From the NCBI RefSeq assembly GCF_001375515.1, contig NZ_CTDX01000016.1, forward strand, positions 1 through 64,000: 64,000 nucleotides of DNA, read 5' to 3'. The stretch comes from Bacillus kwashiorkori. GTDB lineage: Bacteria > Bacillota > Bacilli > Bacillales > Caldibacillaceae. The translations under genes were made by a program, and so were the position numbers. Every line of letters begins with the position of its first letter. Position 1 is the first letter of the stretch. A model generated the notes under the pieces. That model saw nothing but the letters and a program-made list of their open reading frames with translations, was not told the origin of the DNA and made no database searches. Of this stretch, positions 26,147 to 36,371 are shown piece by piece.

Positions 26147-27349
26147 ATGTCTAAACGTTTATTTACTTCTGAATCTGTAACAGAAGGTCACCCAGATAAG
26201 ATTTGTGATCAAATTTCTGATGCAATCCTAGATGCGATTATTTCGGATGATCCCAATGCACGGGTTGCTGTTGAAACATCTGTAACTACCGGACTGGTGC
26301 TAGTCGCTGGAGAAATTACTACAACTTCTTATGTGGATATTTCTAAAATTGTCCGTGATACGGTTCGAGATATTGGATATACACGAGCAAAATATGGATT
26401 TGATGCCGCAACTTGTGGTGTATTGACGTCAATCGATGAGCAATCACCAGATATTGCGATGGGTGTCAATCATGCTTTAGAAGCACGTGAAGGTTTAATG
26501 TCTGATGATGAAATTGAAGCAATTGGTGCAGGGGACCAAGGACTAATGTTTGGTTTTGCTTGTAATGAGACAAAGGAATTAATGCCATTACCAATCTCTC
26601 TTGCCCATAAATTATCGAGAAGATTAGCTGAAGTAAGGAAAGAAGAAATTTTACCTTACTTAAGACCTGATGGGAAAACACAAGTAACAGTTGAATATGA
26701 TGAAGGTGGGAAGCCTGTTCGTATTGATACAATTGTTATATCTACCCAACATCACCCAGAAGTATCATTGGATCAAATTAAGAAAAATATTAAAGAGTAT
26801 GTAATCGACTTTGTCGTACCTGCAGAGTTAATGGATAGCAAGACGAAGTTATTTATCAATCCAACTGGACGCTTTGTAATTGGTGGACCACAAGGGGATG
26901 CAGGCTTAACTGGAAGAAAAATCATCGTTGATACATACGGTGGCTATGCACGGCATGGAGGTGGAGCGTTTTCCGGTAAAGATCCAACAAAAGTTGATCG
27001 TTCCGCTGCATATGCTGCAAGGTATGTCGCAAAAAATATTGTGGCAGCTGGATTGGCAGATAAGTGTGAAGTTCAACTGGCCTATGCAATAGGTGTTGCC
27101 CAACCAGTTTCCATTTCTATCGATACGTTTGGCACTGGTAAAGTGAGTGAAGAACGGATGGAAAAATTAGTTCGAGAATTTTTCGATTTACGGCCTGCCG
27201 GTATTATTAAAATGCTAGACTTACGGAAACCAATTTATAAACAAACAGCAGCATATGGACATTTTGGTCGGACAGATGTAAATCTCCCATGGGAAAAAAC
27301 GGATAAAGCAGAATTATTAAAAAAGGCGGCACAAAGTACTAATAGTTAA
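26147..27349 (+). CDS. metK: S-adenosylmethionine synthetase MetK
   Basis: MetK makes SAM from methionine and ATP in the cytosol. The 400-residue length is normal. The ATP-binding HPDK is at 15-18, with QISDAILD following. [12 protein letters not shown] and [19 protein letters not shown] are the two classical MetK signatures. It is controlled by the SAM-I riboswitch just upstream, so the product represses its own gene. In B. subtilis asnB follows metK. Here the convergent ytoA follows instead. Confidence 0.98.
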   Translation: MSKRLFTSESVTEGHPDKICDQISDAILDAIISDDPNARVAVETSVTTGLVLVAGEITTTSYVDISKIVRDTVRDIGYTRAKYGFDAATCGVLTSIDEQSPDIAMGVNHALEAREGLMSDDEIEAIGAGDQGLMFGFACNETKELMPLPISLAHKLSRRLAEVRKEEILPYLRPDGKTQVTVEYDEGGKPVRIDTIVISTQHHPEVSLDQIKKNIKEYVIDFVVPAELMDSKTKLFINPTGRFVIGGPQGDAGLTGRKIIVDTYGGYARHGGGAFSGKDPTKVDRSAAYAARYVAKNIVAAGLADKCEVQLAYAIGVAQPVSISIDTFGTGKVSEERMEKLVREFFDLRPAGIIKMLDLRKPIYKQTAAYGHFGRTDVNLPWEKTDKAELLKKAAQSTNS

Positions 27350-27357
27350 AGAGGCGA

Positions 27358-27391
27358 GAGGCAATCAACATTGATTTGCCTCTATTTTTTA
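27358..27391. terminator. Bidirectional terminator between metK and ytoA
   Basis: GAGAGGCAATCAA..TTGATTTGCCTC stem followed by TATTTTTT, just after the metK stop. It overlaps the ytoA stop codon region. Confidence 0.8.
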
Positions 27392-27909
27392 TCTGCTTGC
27401 ATTTGTTTATATACTTGGGCTTTTTCACTGTATTCTTTGACGATTCTTTCCATATCTTTTTTGTCTTCCTCTGTTAATGTTCGGATCACTTTAGCAGGTC
27501 TGCCAAAAGCTAAACTGTTCGGAGGGATTTTTTTCCCTGGTGGAACGAGACTCCCGGCACCAATAAATGCGCCCTCACCAATTTCCGCTTTATCTAAAAT
27601 TATCGAACCCATTCCAATTAATGCATAGGAATGAATAATACAGCTATGTAATGTAACTTGATGACCAACCGTTACATAATCATGTATGATTAGCGGGTTA
27701 TTTGGGCTTTGATGCAAACAACAAAGATCTTGTATGTTAGAATGCATCCCAATTTTTGTAGGTGCCACATCTCCACGAATAACCGTTTGAAACCAGACAC
27801 TGGAATGATCACCAATTTCGACATCTCCCGTAATTGTGACAAAATCAGCGATATAAGCAGTTTCGGCTATTTTAGGGTATAATTCTTTGTAAGGATAAAT
27901 TTTGTACAT
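27382..27909 (-). CDS. ytoA: Gamma-carbonic anhydrase-like left-handed beta-helix protein YtoA
   Basis: A 175-residue hexapeptide-repeat protein of the gamma-carbonic anhydrase/PaaY group. It has repeated LbH turns (DVEIGDHSSVWFQTVIRGDV) and conserved His residues in DLCCLHQSPNNPL, YVTVGHQVTLHSC, the expected zinc ligands. B. subtilis YtoA is the syntenic orthologue. Whether it hydrates CO2 is not shown. The 323-bp gap upstream (27910-28232) shows no recognisable feature. Confidence 0.88.
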   Translation of the reverse strand: MYKIYPYKELYPKIAETAYIADFVTITGDVEIGDHSSVWFQTVIRGDVAPTKIGMHSNIQDLCCLHQSPNNPLIIHDYVTVGHQVTLHSCIIHSYALIGMGSIILDKAEIGEGAFIGAGSLVPPGKKIPPNSLAFGRPAKVIRTLTEEDKKDMERIVKEYSEKAQVYKQMQADKK

Positions 27910-28232
27910 ACACTCACTCCTAATAAAATATGATTTTTAAGCTCTTTCCCTCTTTACTTCAATTGGACAATGATGTGGATTACTCGAGGCAAAAAATGTA
28001 AAATAAGCTTGCAATTTTGGAGAAATCCTTTTACTAAAAGTCTATTATGGAAGAATAAAAGGTCCTCTCACTAATGGAAGTCACTTATATTTTACAGTAA
28101 AATAGAAAATAATGCTTTTAAGATGTTGTTTCAACTTTATGTTCATCTTTTAATGGGAGCAAAAGCATGTTCATATAACAGCAATCCGCATTCCTACTTT
28201 ATCAGGGCTTTATTATATAATGAGGTGATATT

Positions 28233-29303
28233 TTGTCTGTTCCAACGACTCCAGTACGATTAATGTATGTTTGTTATAAAAAAGTATTTCCAATCGTTCA
28301 CCAAGAACTAGACTTTTGGAAAAAATTAGCTTCTGACATTCCTAATGAAGAACTACGGAATCAAGCACTAGCTAGTATTAAACATAAAACATTTCATTGT
28401 GAAGGCGGTTCAATTTTAGGGTTATTAGCAGAGAACTCTTTAAAGGATGCGATCAAATTTATTGTTGCATATCAAACAATTAGCGACTACTTAGATAATT
28501 TATGTGATAGAAGTACATCGCAAGACCCACAAGATTTTCGTGCATTACATGAGTCCATGATTGACGCAGTAACATTAAATAAAGAAGATAAAAATTATTA
28601 CCGCTATCGCGAAGATCAAGATGATGGTGGTTATTTGCAGCATTTAGTAGCTACATGTCAACAGGTGTTAATTAAAATTAAAAATTACGATCTCATTAGA
28701 GACGAACTGGCTGAATTGTGCAGTTATTATTGTGACTTACAAGTACATAAGCATGTGAAAGTTGAAGAACGGGTTGAGCGTTTACAAGTGTGGTTTAAAA
28801 AGTATGAAAAGCATTTACCGAATATGGAGTGGTATGAATTTTCTGCCTGTAGTGGTTCCACTTTAGGAATCTTTTGCTTAGTTTCCTATGCGTTACGTGG
28901 TGATTTAACGAAGGAAATGAGTGTGGCAGTGAGAAACAGCTATTTTCCGTATATTCAAGGTTTACACATTTTGCTCGATTATTTCATCGATCAGGAGGAA
29001 GACCGTGAAGGTGGTGATTTGAACTTTTGTTTTTATTATGAGGACGATGAAAAAATGTTTGATCGCTTTCAATTGTTTATGGAAGAGGCAGACAAACATA
29101 CTCGCTTACTTCCGAATCGCCACTTCCATCAATTAATTAATCGTGGCTTATTAGGAGTTTATTTATCCGATAATAAAATTAAAACACAAGCAAAAGTGAA
29201 AACTGTTGCGAAAAAAATAATAAGGCTTGGCGGATTTACTAGTGCTTTCTTTTATTTAAACGGAAGAGCTTATCGAAAAATTCAGCAAGTGTTTGCACAG
29301 TAA
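28233..29303 (+). CDS. ytpB: Tetraprenyl-beta-curcumene synthase YtpB
   Basis: A 356-residue large terpene synthase (DUF2600). The B. subtilis orthologue cyclises tetraprenyl diphosphate to the C35 terpene tetraprenyl-beta-curcumene, precursor of spore-associated sesquarterpenes. The probable metal-binding Asp-rich motif is DYLDNLCDRS near residues 84-93, with EGGDLNFCFYYEDDEKMF further on. The start is TTG at 28233 with GAGGTGAT. In B. subtilis it neighbours ytpA and the ytqA/ytqB genes. Here the latter two are kept and ytpA is not seen. Confidence 0.92.
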   Translation: MSVPTTPVRLMYVCYKKVFPIVHQELDFWKKLASDIPNEELRNQALASIKHKTFHCEGGSILGLLAENSLKDAIKFIVAYQTISDYLDNLCDRSTSQDPQDFRALHESMIDAVTLNKEDKNYYRYREDQDDGGYLQHLVATCQQVLIKIKNYDLIRDELAELCSYYCDLQVHKHVKVEERVERLQVWFKKYEKHLPNMEWYEFSACSGSTLGIFCLVSYALRGDLTKEMSVAVRNSYFPYIQGLHILLDYFIDQEEDREGGDLNFCFYYEDDEKMFDRFQLFMEEADKHTRLLPNRHFHQLINRGLLGVYLSDNKIKTQAKVKTVAKKIIRLGGFTSAFFYLNGRAYRKIQQVFAQ

Positions 29304-29510
29304 AATGAAGTATGTTTGATGCATTTTAAGCGGAATAAAGTGATAATGATGTCACCGACGTTTCTGATTCGTATCATTTTTGTTACCAGAAAAATCGATG
29401 TTTTGATTAAATAGTCTTGATGAAGGACAGTCTAATATTTCGATACAAGTAAAGATTATCAACTGTTTCGAATTTATTTCCGACTGTCCGTATTTGATTA
29501 TAAGAAACCA

Positions 29511-30083
29511 TTACCTTTTTTCAATTGCAATAATAAATGGTGGATCATTTATTTGGTTAATGAATTCGTATTTTAATACATGAGCGTTTTTCTGATCTAT
29601 TTGTTTTGCGAATTGTAATAATGCTTTTTTTTCTGTTTTCCCTTCTGGATGTCCGTGATAGACAACGAGTATGATTAACCCGCCTGCGGGCATTATTTCT
29701 AGCAGATTGGATACTGCGGTAATGGTCGTTTGCGGCTTTGTAACGATATTGTGGTCACCACTAGGTAAATAGCCTAAATTAAAAATAGCTGCTGTAATTT
29801 TTTCGTACTCGTTTGGCGGTATATAGTTTTGCAAATGCTCGTGCCCAGAATGAATTAAGTTAATTTGTGAATATAGTCCTTTTGCTCGTAACTTCTCCGT
29901 TGTACGGATAATTGCTTCCTCTTGAATATCAAAGCCATATACTTTGCCATTAATACCAACAAGGTTAGCGAGCAGTAGTGTATCATTGCCGTTACCTACT
30001 GTCGCATCGATGGCAATATCGCCAGGATGGACAACAGTCGTTAATAACTGATGTGCAAAAGGGATAACCCTATTTAGTATCAT
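29511..30083 (-). CDS. mnmM: tRNA 5-aminomethyl-2-thiouridine methyltransferase MnmM (YtqB)
   Basis: A 190-residue Rossmann methyltransferase. The SAM motif is DATVGNGNDTLLLANL (25-40), then FNLGYLPSGDHNIVTKP as the catalytic NxGYLP-like loop of this family. Family work assigns YtqB the last methylation of the mnm5s2U wobble nucleoside in tRNA, and I follow that. It overlaps ytqA by 14 bp and is translated after it, which suggests linked roles. Confidence 0.87.
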   Translation of the reverse strand: MILNRVIPFAHQLLTTVVHPGDIAIDATVGNGNDTLLLANLVGINGKVYGFDIQEEAIIRTTEKLRAKGLYSQINLIHSGHEHLQNYIPPNEYEKITAAIFNLGYLPSGDHNIVTKPQTTITAVSNLLEIMPAGGLIILVVYHGHPEGKTEKKALLQFAKQIDQKNAHVLKYEFINQINDPPFIIAIEKR

Positions 30084-31053
30084 GGATTATTTCTCCTTTA
30101 TTAACCGTATTGGACGATTGATGATAGTATTTCCCTTGCCAACTATTTCGTTTTAATAACTCTGAATCAATGGCATTTAAAACTTCCCACTTATTGACAC
30201 TCCACATTGGACCAATCATTAAGTCAATGGGCCCATCACCAGTAATTCTATGAACGATCATTTCAGGCGGTAAAATTTCTAATTGATCACATACTAATTG
30301 GACGTACTCATCAAAACTCAAAAATTGTAGCAAACCTTTTTCATATTGTTTAACCATTGGAGTACGTTTCAACAAATGAAGTAAGTGGATTTTAATTCCT
30401 TGAACATCTAAATTAGCAACAGCTTTAGCCGTTTCTAACATCATTTCAGGTGTTTCTTGAGGCAAACCGTTTATAATATGACTACATATCCGAATATTAT
30501 GTTTGCGTAATTTTTCAACCCCTTTAACATAACAATCAAAATCATGTGCACGGTTGATTAAATTGGCTGTTTTTTCATGAACAGTTTGCAGTCCGAGTTC
30601 AACCCATAAATATGTTCGTTCATTTAATTCCGCTAAGTATTCCACAACATCATCAGGAAGACAGTCTGGTCGGGTTGCGATAGAAATACCTACTACCCCT
30701 TCTTGCTTAAGAGCGGTTTCGTATTTTTCGCGCAATACAGCTACTGGTGCATGTGTATTCGTAAATGCTTGAAAATAAGCGAGATATTTACCGTCTTTCC
30801 ATTTTTTATGCATTACTTGTTTTATATTTTGAAACTGAACTTCTATTGGCTCGGCTCTATTTCCAGCAAAATCTCCAGAACCGGAGGCACTGCAAAAGGT
30901 ACAACCACCATACGCAACTGTCCCATCCCGGTTAGGACAATCGAATCCACCGTCAATGGCAATTTTAAAGATTTTTTCTCCAAACTGCTTCCTTAAGTGA
31001 TAATTCCATGTATGATACCGTTTCTGATCAAATGTATATGGAAAAGGATTCAT
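30070..31053 (-). CDS. ytqA: Radical SAM protein YtqA (TIGR01212 family)
   Basis: A 327-residue radical SAM enzyme. The Fe-S cluster cysteines are seen in DCPNRDGTVAYGGCTFCSAS, where three Cys follow a spacing longer than the classical CxxxCxxC, characteristic of this family. AYFQAFTNTHAP and SIATRPDCLPD are typical. The function is not firmly known. Tight coupling with mnmM (14-bp overlap, same operon) suggests a role in tRNA wobble modification. Confidence 0.88.
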   Translation of the reverse strand: MNPFPYTFDQKRYHTWNYHLRKQFGEKIFKIAIDGGFDCPNRDGTVAYGGCTFCSASGSGDFAGNRAEPIEVQFQNIKQVMHKKWKDGKYLAYFQAFTNTHAPVAVLREKYETALKQEGVVGISIATRPDCLPDDVVEYLAELNERTYLWVELGLQTVHEKTANLINRAHDFDCYVKGVEKLRKHNIRICSHIINGLPQETPEMMLETAKAVANLDVQGIKIHLLHLLKRTPMVKQYEKGLLQFLSFDEYVQLVCDQLEILPPEMIVHRITGDGPIDLMIGPMWSVNKWEVLNAIDSELLKRNSWQGKYYHQSSNTVNKGEIIHDTK

Positions 31054-31312
31054 TATAAAGACACCTTTCTAGTTAAATGTAACAACTCTAAAAAAATATT
31101 TTACCATGAATAATAAAGATGATAAAGATGTTGACGAGGAAGTACTATTTGTCTCATTATAAAAGTGGTATAACATGTTACATTTAATTACCATGTAATA
31201 ATTATCGTGGTTAAGTGAAAATTATGATGGAAGAGCTGACTCTTCGTTTTTCATGTACCTATATAGGCTGAGTGTATTGCATTATTAATAAAAATTCAAA
31301 GGGGGAGTAGCG

Positions 31313-31579
31313 ATGACTACAAGAGATTCCCTGGAACAATTTATTAATAAATGTGAAGAAACACTGGAAGTCGCCAGACAGGAATATACGGATGGCTCAC
31401 GGCAAGGATATTATTTTGATGATGAATATAGCCAGGCGCAACAGTTGTTAGAAGATAGATTCAATGAGTTAATGGCTATGTACCATTCAGCCAATGCGGT
31501 ACAGCGTGAAAGACTTGATCGAATGAGACTGCAAATTCAACAGCTGCAAAATCAAATGATTATTATTAATCGACCGTAA
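31313..31579 (+). CDS. ytzC: YtzC-family small coiled-coil protein (DUF2524)
   Basis: An 88-residue soluble protein with a mostly helical, Gln/Glu-rich sequence. The middle EYSQAQQLLEDRFNELMAMYHSAN and the end QIQQLQNQM are probably coiled-coil. It matches B. subtilis YtzC in size and place after ytqA. The function is unknown. The ribosome site GGGGGAGTAG is strong. Confidence 0.85.
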   Translation: MTTRDSLEQFINKCEETLEVARQEYTDGSRQGYYFDDEYSQAQQLLEDRFNELMAMYHSANAVQRERLDRMRLQIQQLQNQMIIINRP

Positions 31580-31585
31580 CTATAT

Positions 31586-31631
31586 AGGTTACCCAATAAC
31601 AAATCTTTTGCTGTTGGGTAACCTTTTTTTG
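31586..31631 (+). terminator. Terminator after ytzC
   Basis: AGGTTACCCAA..TTGGGTAACC stem with eight T. The 243 bp from here to the transporter gene shows nothing else. Confidence 0.9.
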
Positions 31632-31874
31632 TTCTATTTGAATACCCCTTGATAATGTTCTTTCAAATCAAGTAATTTTGCGAAATTGTAATACAAAAAA
31701 TGGTAATGGTTTTTTTAAAAAAAACAGTTTTCTATTGTAAACCCTTTCATTTATTCATTTTGCTAATACGTTAAAAAGAAAATGATTTTCCATAAATAAT
31801 TCATTGCACTTTACTTGAAAGTCATCTAAAATTATTCTGGTATTCGAAATAAGTTCGGTAAGGAGGCGGTTATT

Positions 31875-33071
31875 ATGCCGCGTGCACTATGGCTTATCGT
31901 TATTGGAATGGCCGTTAATGTTACTGGCGGTTCTTTTTTATGGCCATTAAATACCATTTATTTACATGGAGAACTTGGGAAATCATTAACATTAGCAGGA
32001 TTTGTCTTGATGCTAAACTCAGCTGCAAGTATTATAGGTAACCTTTATGGTGGTTATTTATTTGATAAGATTGGCGGCTATCGTTCTGTTATGTTAGGTA
32101 TAATAATCACGCTTGCTTCCCTAATTGGTCTCACCTTTTGGCACGGTTGGCCACATTATCCGATTTTCCTTACAATTATTGGTTTTGGTTCTGGTTTAGT
32201 GAACCCTGCCATGTACGCTTTCGCCGGTTCTGTTTGGAAAGAAGGGGGAAGAAGGGCGTTTAATGCGATGTATGTTGCTGCAAATATCGGTGTGGCCATT
32301 GGCTCTGCTCTAGCTGGATATGTCGCCCATATTTCTTTTAATTTGATTTTCATCGCAAACACATCCCTTTATATCGTATTTTTCTTCATTGCATTTTTCG
32401 GTTATCGTAACCTTGCAGATAATCCAATTGGTCCAACTGTCATTCAGCAACAAACGCCGAAAAAGTATGAGAAAAACAAGAAAAAATTAACCGCTTTGCT
32501 CATTCTTTCCATTGGATATGCACTCTGTTGGTTAGCATATGTTCAATGGCAAACAACGATTGCAACTTACACGCAAGAATTAAAAATAACACTGGAACAA
32601 TATAGTCTTTTGTGGACTGTTAATGGTGCCTTAATTGTTTTAGCACAACCACTAATGTCCAAATTTATTCAAAAGTTCGCGAAAACATTAAAAATACAAA
32701 TTATCATAGGGCTATGTATTTTTATTATTGCGTTTAGTGTTGCGTCCGTTTCCACTGTATTTCTTGGCTTTGTTACTGGAATGGTTATTATGACGATCGG
32801 AGAAATGCTCGTTTGGCCTGCAATTCCGACAATTGCTGATATGCTTGCACCTAAAGGAAGAGAAGGCTTTTACCAAGGAATTGTGAATAGTGCAGCCACT
32901 GTTGGTAGAATGATTGGACCGATTTTAGGCGGTTTTCTCGTTGATATGTATGGGATGAGTGTATTATTTATTATCCTTTTGAGCTTGTTTATCGTAGCAA
33001 TATTTACAACGATTATTTACGATAGAGGTTTAAAAGCTACAGAAAAAAAATCGAGTAGTTTATCCATTTAG
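31875..33071 (+). CDS. yttB: MFS transporter (YttB type)
   Basis: A 398-residue 12-TM major facilitator protein. The motif-A-like loop is GGYLFDKIGGYRSVM (about 60-74), and a basic cytoplasmic loop (QQTPKKYEKNKKKLTA) divides the two halves. It resembles B. subtilis YttB, of unknown substrate. The start ATG has a GGAGGCGG ribosome site. It is the last gene before the leuS leader. Confidence 0.85.
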   Translation: MPRALWLIVIGMAVNVTGGSFLWPLNTIYLHGELGKSLTLAGFVLMLNSAASIIGNLYGGYLFDKIGGYRSVMLGIIITLASLIGLTFWHGWPHYPIFLTIIGFGSGLVNPAMYAFAGSVWKEGGRRAFNAMYVAANIGVAIGSALAGYVAHISFNLIFIANTSLYIVFFFIAFFGYRNLADNPIGPTVIQQQTPKKYEKNKKKLTALLILSIGYALCWLAYVQWQTTIATYTQELKITLEQYSLLWTVNGALIVLAQPLMSKFIQKFAKTLKIQIIIGLCIFIIAFSVASVSTVFLGFVTGMVIMTIGEMLVWPAIPTIADMLAPKGREGFYQGIVNSAATVGRMIGPILGGFLVDMYGMSVLFIILLSLFIVAIFTTIIYDRGLKATEKKSSSLSI

Positions 33072-33094
33072 CCTGAAAAAAATAATGAGATAGC

Positions 33095-33123
33095 TTGCAT
33101 TTAATAAAAAGATTTACTATAAT
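33095..33123 (+). promoter_or_regulatory. Sigma-A promoter of leuS
   Basis: TTGCAT, 17-bp spacer, consensus TATAAT. Transcription would start about 35 bp before the T-box stem I. Confidence 0.75.
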
Positions 33124-33164
33124 ATTCGATAATATCAATGAATAAAATATTGGAAAAAAACTGT

Positions 33165-33418
33165 GAGAAGGAGTAGTAGTGATTAAGTACTTGTTAAGAG
33201 AGCTGACGGTTGGTGTGAGTCAGTCAAGTGCAGCACGAACTCGCCTTTGAGTCGCAAATATGAACGATATAGTAATATTTGCCGTTACCTACGTTACAGG
33301 ATAATGAAGTGAACAATTTTCTTGTTTTGCAAAATACAAGAAATGTTAAAATGGGTGGTACCGCGGGAGCCAAATCCTCTCGTCCCAAATTATAATTTTT
33401 GGGATGGGGGGATTTTTT
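33165..33418 (+). promoter_or_regulatory. T-box riboswitch (leucine) upstream of leuS
   Basis: Stem I runs from GAGAAGGAGTAGTA to about 33255. The probable specifier is CTC (33240-33242) in GAACTCGCCTTTGAG, which fits leucine. The T-box core AATGGGTGGTACCGCGGG lies at 33350-33367. A terminator (33373-33418, AATCC..TCCCA paired with TGGGA..GGATT, then six T) completes the switch. Uncharged tRNA-Leu, with UUGG-type pairing at the T-box, allows read-through. Confidence 0.95.
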
Positions 33419-33495
33419 GTATTTTAAATACGCAAATAAGTGGCAGTACTAAAAATTATGAAAACAGTCATATTGAATAGGAGGCGTTTTAACAA

Positions 33496-35913
33496 ATGAG
33501 CTTTAACCATAAAAAAATGGAACAGAAGTGGCAAAACCATTGGTTAAAAAATAAAACTTTCCAAACGACAGAAGATTCATCAAAACCTTTCTTTTACGCT
33601 TTAGATATGTTTCCATATCCTTCTGGAGCAGGATTACATGTAGGTCATCCGAAAAGTTATACAGCAACAGATATTTTAGCACGGATGAAACGGATGCAAG
33701 GTTATAATGTGCTTCATCCAATGGGCTGGGATGCATTTGGTTTGCCAGCAGAACAGTATGCTATTGATACTGGAAATGATCCAGCGGAATTTACCCAAAA
33801 AAACATTAATACATTTAAAAATCAGCTTAATTCCTTAGGTTTTTCCTATGATTGGGATCGTGAAGTAAACACGACTGACCCTAATTATTACAAATGGACA
33901 CAATGGATATTTACAAAGCTGTATGAAAAAGGTTTGGCATATATTGATGAGGTTGCTGTTAACTGGTGCCCAGCTTTAGGGACAGTACTTGCAAATGAAG
34001 AAGTTATTGATGGGAAAAGTGAAAGAGGTGGCCACCCAGTTATACGGAAACCGATGAAACAATGGGTGTTAAAAATAACCGAATATGCTGACCGTCTCCT
34101 GGATGATTTAGACGAAGTAGATTGGCCAGAAAATATTAAAGATATGCAAAGAAATTGGATTGGCCGGTCAGAAGGGGCAGAAATCACGTTCCAAATAGAC
34201 GGTCATGAAACGGAGTCCTTCACTGTTTTTACGACTAGACCTGATACACTATTTGGCGCAACATATGCAGTGTTGGCTCCTGAACATCCGTTAGTAGACA
34301 AAATAACGACGAGTGAACAAAAACGAGCAGTGCAAGAATATTTGGAGGCAATTAAATCAAAATCAGATTTGGAAAGAACGGATTTAGCGAAAGAAAAAAC
34401 AGGTGTATTTACTGGCGCCTATGCGATTAATCCAGCAACGAATGAAAAAATGCCAATTTGGATTGCTGACTATGTGCTTATCACTTATGGAACTGGAGCA
34501 ATAATGGCTGTACCAGCTCATGATGAAAGGGACTATGATTTTGCGAGAAAATTCGATTTACCTATTACAGAAGTTGTCCAAGGCGGAAATATAAATGAAT
34601 CAGCCTATATAGGTGACGGTATTCATGTGAATTCAGGGTTTTTAAATGGGCTTCAAAAAGAAGAGGCAATTCAAAAAATGATTGCTTGGCTTGAAGAAAA
34701 AGGAATTGGTACGAAAAAAGTTTCTTATAAATTACGCGATTGGTTGTTTAGCCGTCAACGTTATTGGGGTGAACCGATTCCAATTATCCATTGGGAAGAC
34801 GGAACGATGACGACTGTACCTGAAGATCAATTACCGTTAACGCTTCCTGTCATGGACCATATTCAACCATCAGGAACGGGTGAATCGCCATTAGCAAATG
34901 CTACCGATTGGTTAGAAGTAGTTGATCCGGAAACTGGTAAAAAAGGTCGAAGAGAAACAAATACGATGCCACAATGGGCAGGTAGTTGCTGGTATTTCTT
35001 AAGATATATTGATCCTCATAATGAAGCGGCATTAGCCGATGCGGAAAAACTAAAGCAGTGGCTTCCTGTTGACATATATATTGGTGGTGCTGAACATGCC
35101 GTACTTCATCTATTATATGCTCGTTTCTGGCATAAGTTTTTATACGATATAGGTGTAGTACCAACGAAGGAACCATTCCAAAAACTATTTAATCAAGGAA
35201 TGATACTTGGTGAAAATAATGAAAAAATGAGTAAATCTAAAGGAAATGTTGTAAATCCGGATGAAATAGTTGAAAGTCACGGTGCAGACACGCTACGCCT
35301 ATATGAAATGTTTATGGGACCGTTAGACGCATCTATCGCTTGGTCTACAAAAGGGCTAGACGGAGCAAGGAGATTTTTAGATAGAATTTGGCGTTTGCTA
35401 ATTAATGAGGATGGCTCAGTTACGGAAAAAATTGTTGCTAAAACAGGTGGTCCGTTAGAGAAGGTATATCATCAAACGGTGAAAAAGGTTACCGAAGATT
35501 ATGAAGGATTACATTTTAATACAGCAATTTCACAAATGATGGTCTTTATTAATGAAGCATATAAAGTGGAGGAACTTCCGAAAACATATATGGAAGGATT
35601 TTTACAATTACTATCGCCAATTTGTCCACATATTGCGGAAGAATTGTGGGAAAAACTCGGAAATAATGACTCGATTACTTATACAGAATGGCCTGTCTAT
35701 AGTGAAGAAAAATTAATTGACAATGAGGTAGAAATAGTAATTCAAATTAATGGAAAAGTCCGTGCGAAAAAATTAGTAGCAAGCGATATGACAAAGGAAG
35801 AACTAGAAAAAATTGCGTTAGAAGACGAAACAGTCAAAAATCAACTAGACGGAAAAACAATTCGTAAAGTTATCTCTGTACCTGGCAAACTCGTTAATAT
35901 TGTTGCAAACTAA
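33496..35913 (+). CDS. leuS: Leucyl-tRNA synthetase LeuS
   Basis: An 805-residue class Ia synthetase. The HIGH-like motif is HVGH (48-51) and KMSKS is at 577-581. The editing (CP1) domain lies between (for instance [14 protein letters not shown] and [15 protein letters not shown]). The C-terminal domain ends [11 protein letters not shown] and the usual beta-strand. The length is normal for the bacterial LeuS. Regulation is by the T-box leader, so leucine starvation raises expression. Confidence 0.98.
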   Translation: MSFNHKKMEQKWQNHWLKNKTFQTTEDSSKPFFYALDMFPYPSGAGLHVGHPKSYTATDILARMKRMQGYNVLHPMGWDAFGLPAEQYAIDTGNDPAEFTQKNINTFKNQLNSLGFSYDWDREVNTTDPNYYKWTQWIFTKLYEKGLAYIDEVAVNWCPALGTVLANEEVIDGKSERGGHPVIRKPMKQWVLKITEYADRLLDDLDEVDWPENIKDMQRNWIGRSEGAEITFQIDGHETESFTVFTTRPDTLFGATYAVLAPEHPLVDKITTSEQKRAVQEYLEAIKSKSDLERTDLAKEKTGVFTGAYAINPATNEKMPIWIADYVLITYGTGAIMAVPAHDERDYDFARKFDLPITEVVQGGNINESAYIGDGIHVNSGFLNGLQKEEAIQKMIAWLEEKGIGTKKVSYKLRDWLFSRQRYWGEPIPIIHWEDGTMTTVPEDQLPLTLPVMDHIQPSGTGESPLANATDWLEVVDPETGKKGRRETNTMPQWAGSCWYFLRYIDPHNEAALADAEKLKQWLPVDIYIGGAEHAVLHLLYARFWHKFLYDIGVVPTKEPFQKLFNQGMILGENNEKMSKSKGNVVNPDEIVESHGADTLRLYEMFMGPLDASIAWSTKGLDGARRFLDRIWRLLINEDGSVTEKIVAKTGGPLEKVYHQTVKKVTEDYEGLHFNTAISQMMVFINEAYKVEELPKTYMEGFLQLLSPICPHIAEELWEKLGNNDSITYTEWPVYSEEKLIDNEVEIVIQINGKVRAKKLVASDMTKEELEKIALEDETVKNQLDGKTIRKVISVPGKLVNIVAN

Positions 35914-35924
35914 ATACTTTTTCG

Positions 35925-35959
35925 AAAAAAACTGTCCAATCCATTTGGACAGTTTTTTT
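35925..35959 (+). terminator. Terminator of leuS
   Basis: AAACTGTCCAA..TTGGACAGTTT followed by T-run, 12 bp after the stop. Confidence 0.93.
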
Positions 35960-36022
35960 GTGTTTTAAAATTCTAACTATTTGTCCAAAATATAAATATC
36001 AATTATTTGGGGAGAGAGAAAG

Positions 36023-36205
36023 ATGGTCAAGGTAAAAGTATTTGATTTAGAACATGAAAAGGATTTGGAATTTGAAGTAAATAAATTTTTGCAAAAGATT
36101 GATGAAACGCAATTAATAGACATTAAATATGACGTAGCTGCAATTGCAGAGGAAGATGAGGAGCAAATTTACTGTTTCTCGGCCATGGTCATCTACCGTT
36201 CATAA
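36023..36205 (+). CDS. cse60: Cse60-family sporulation protein
   Basis: A 60-residue acidic protein (MVKVKVFDLEHEKDLEFEVN at its start, then a second half DEEQIYCFSAMVIYRS). It matches the Cse60 family, which in B. subtilis is made in the mother cell during sporulation. The function is unknown; it is small and soluble with a beta-rich fold expected. It stands alone with a good ribosome site (GGGGAGAGAG). Confidence 0.8.
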   Translation: MVKVKVFDLEHEKDLEFEVNKFLQKIDETQLIDIKYDVAAIAEEDEEQIYCFSAMVIYRS

Positions 36206-36237
36206 GAAGTTGCTGTTCTTTTTTAGCCAGAATAAGA

Positions 36238-36290
36238 CAAGTTTCTCCTGGAAAATTTTTAGCTGATAGTCAGCTAATGGGAGAAACTTG
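36238..36290. repeat. Nested palindrome between cse60 and ytfP
   Basis: The outer stem is CAAGTTTCTCC/GGAGAAACTTG (11 bp, perfect) and the inner stem is TAGCTGA/TCAGCTA around TAG (7 bp, perfect). No T-run follows on either strand, so it is not a standard terminator, although it may protect both convergent transcripts. Confidence 0.5.
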
Positions 36291-36371
36291 CTTGAAAATG
36301 CTAAAAGTGAAGAATAGATGAATTGAAGGGAATGTTACAAAATCACGTATAAGACACTATATAGATATCAT

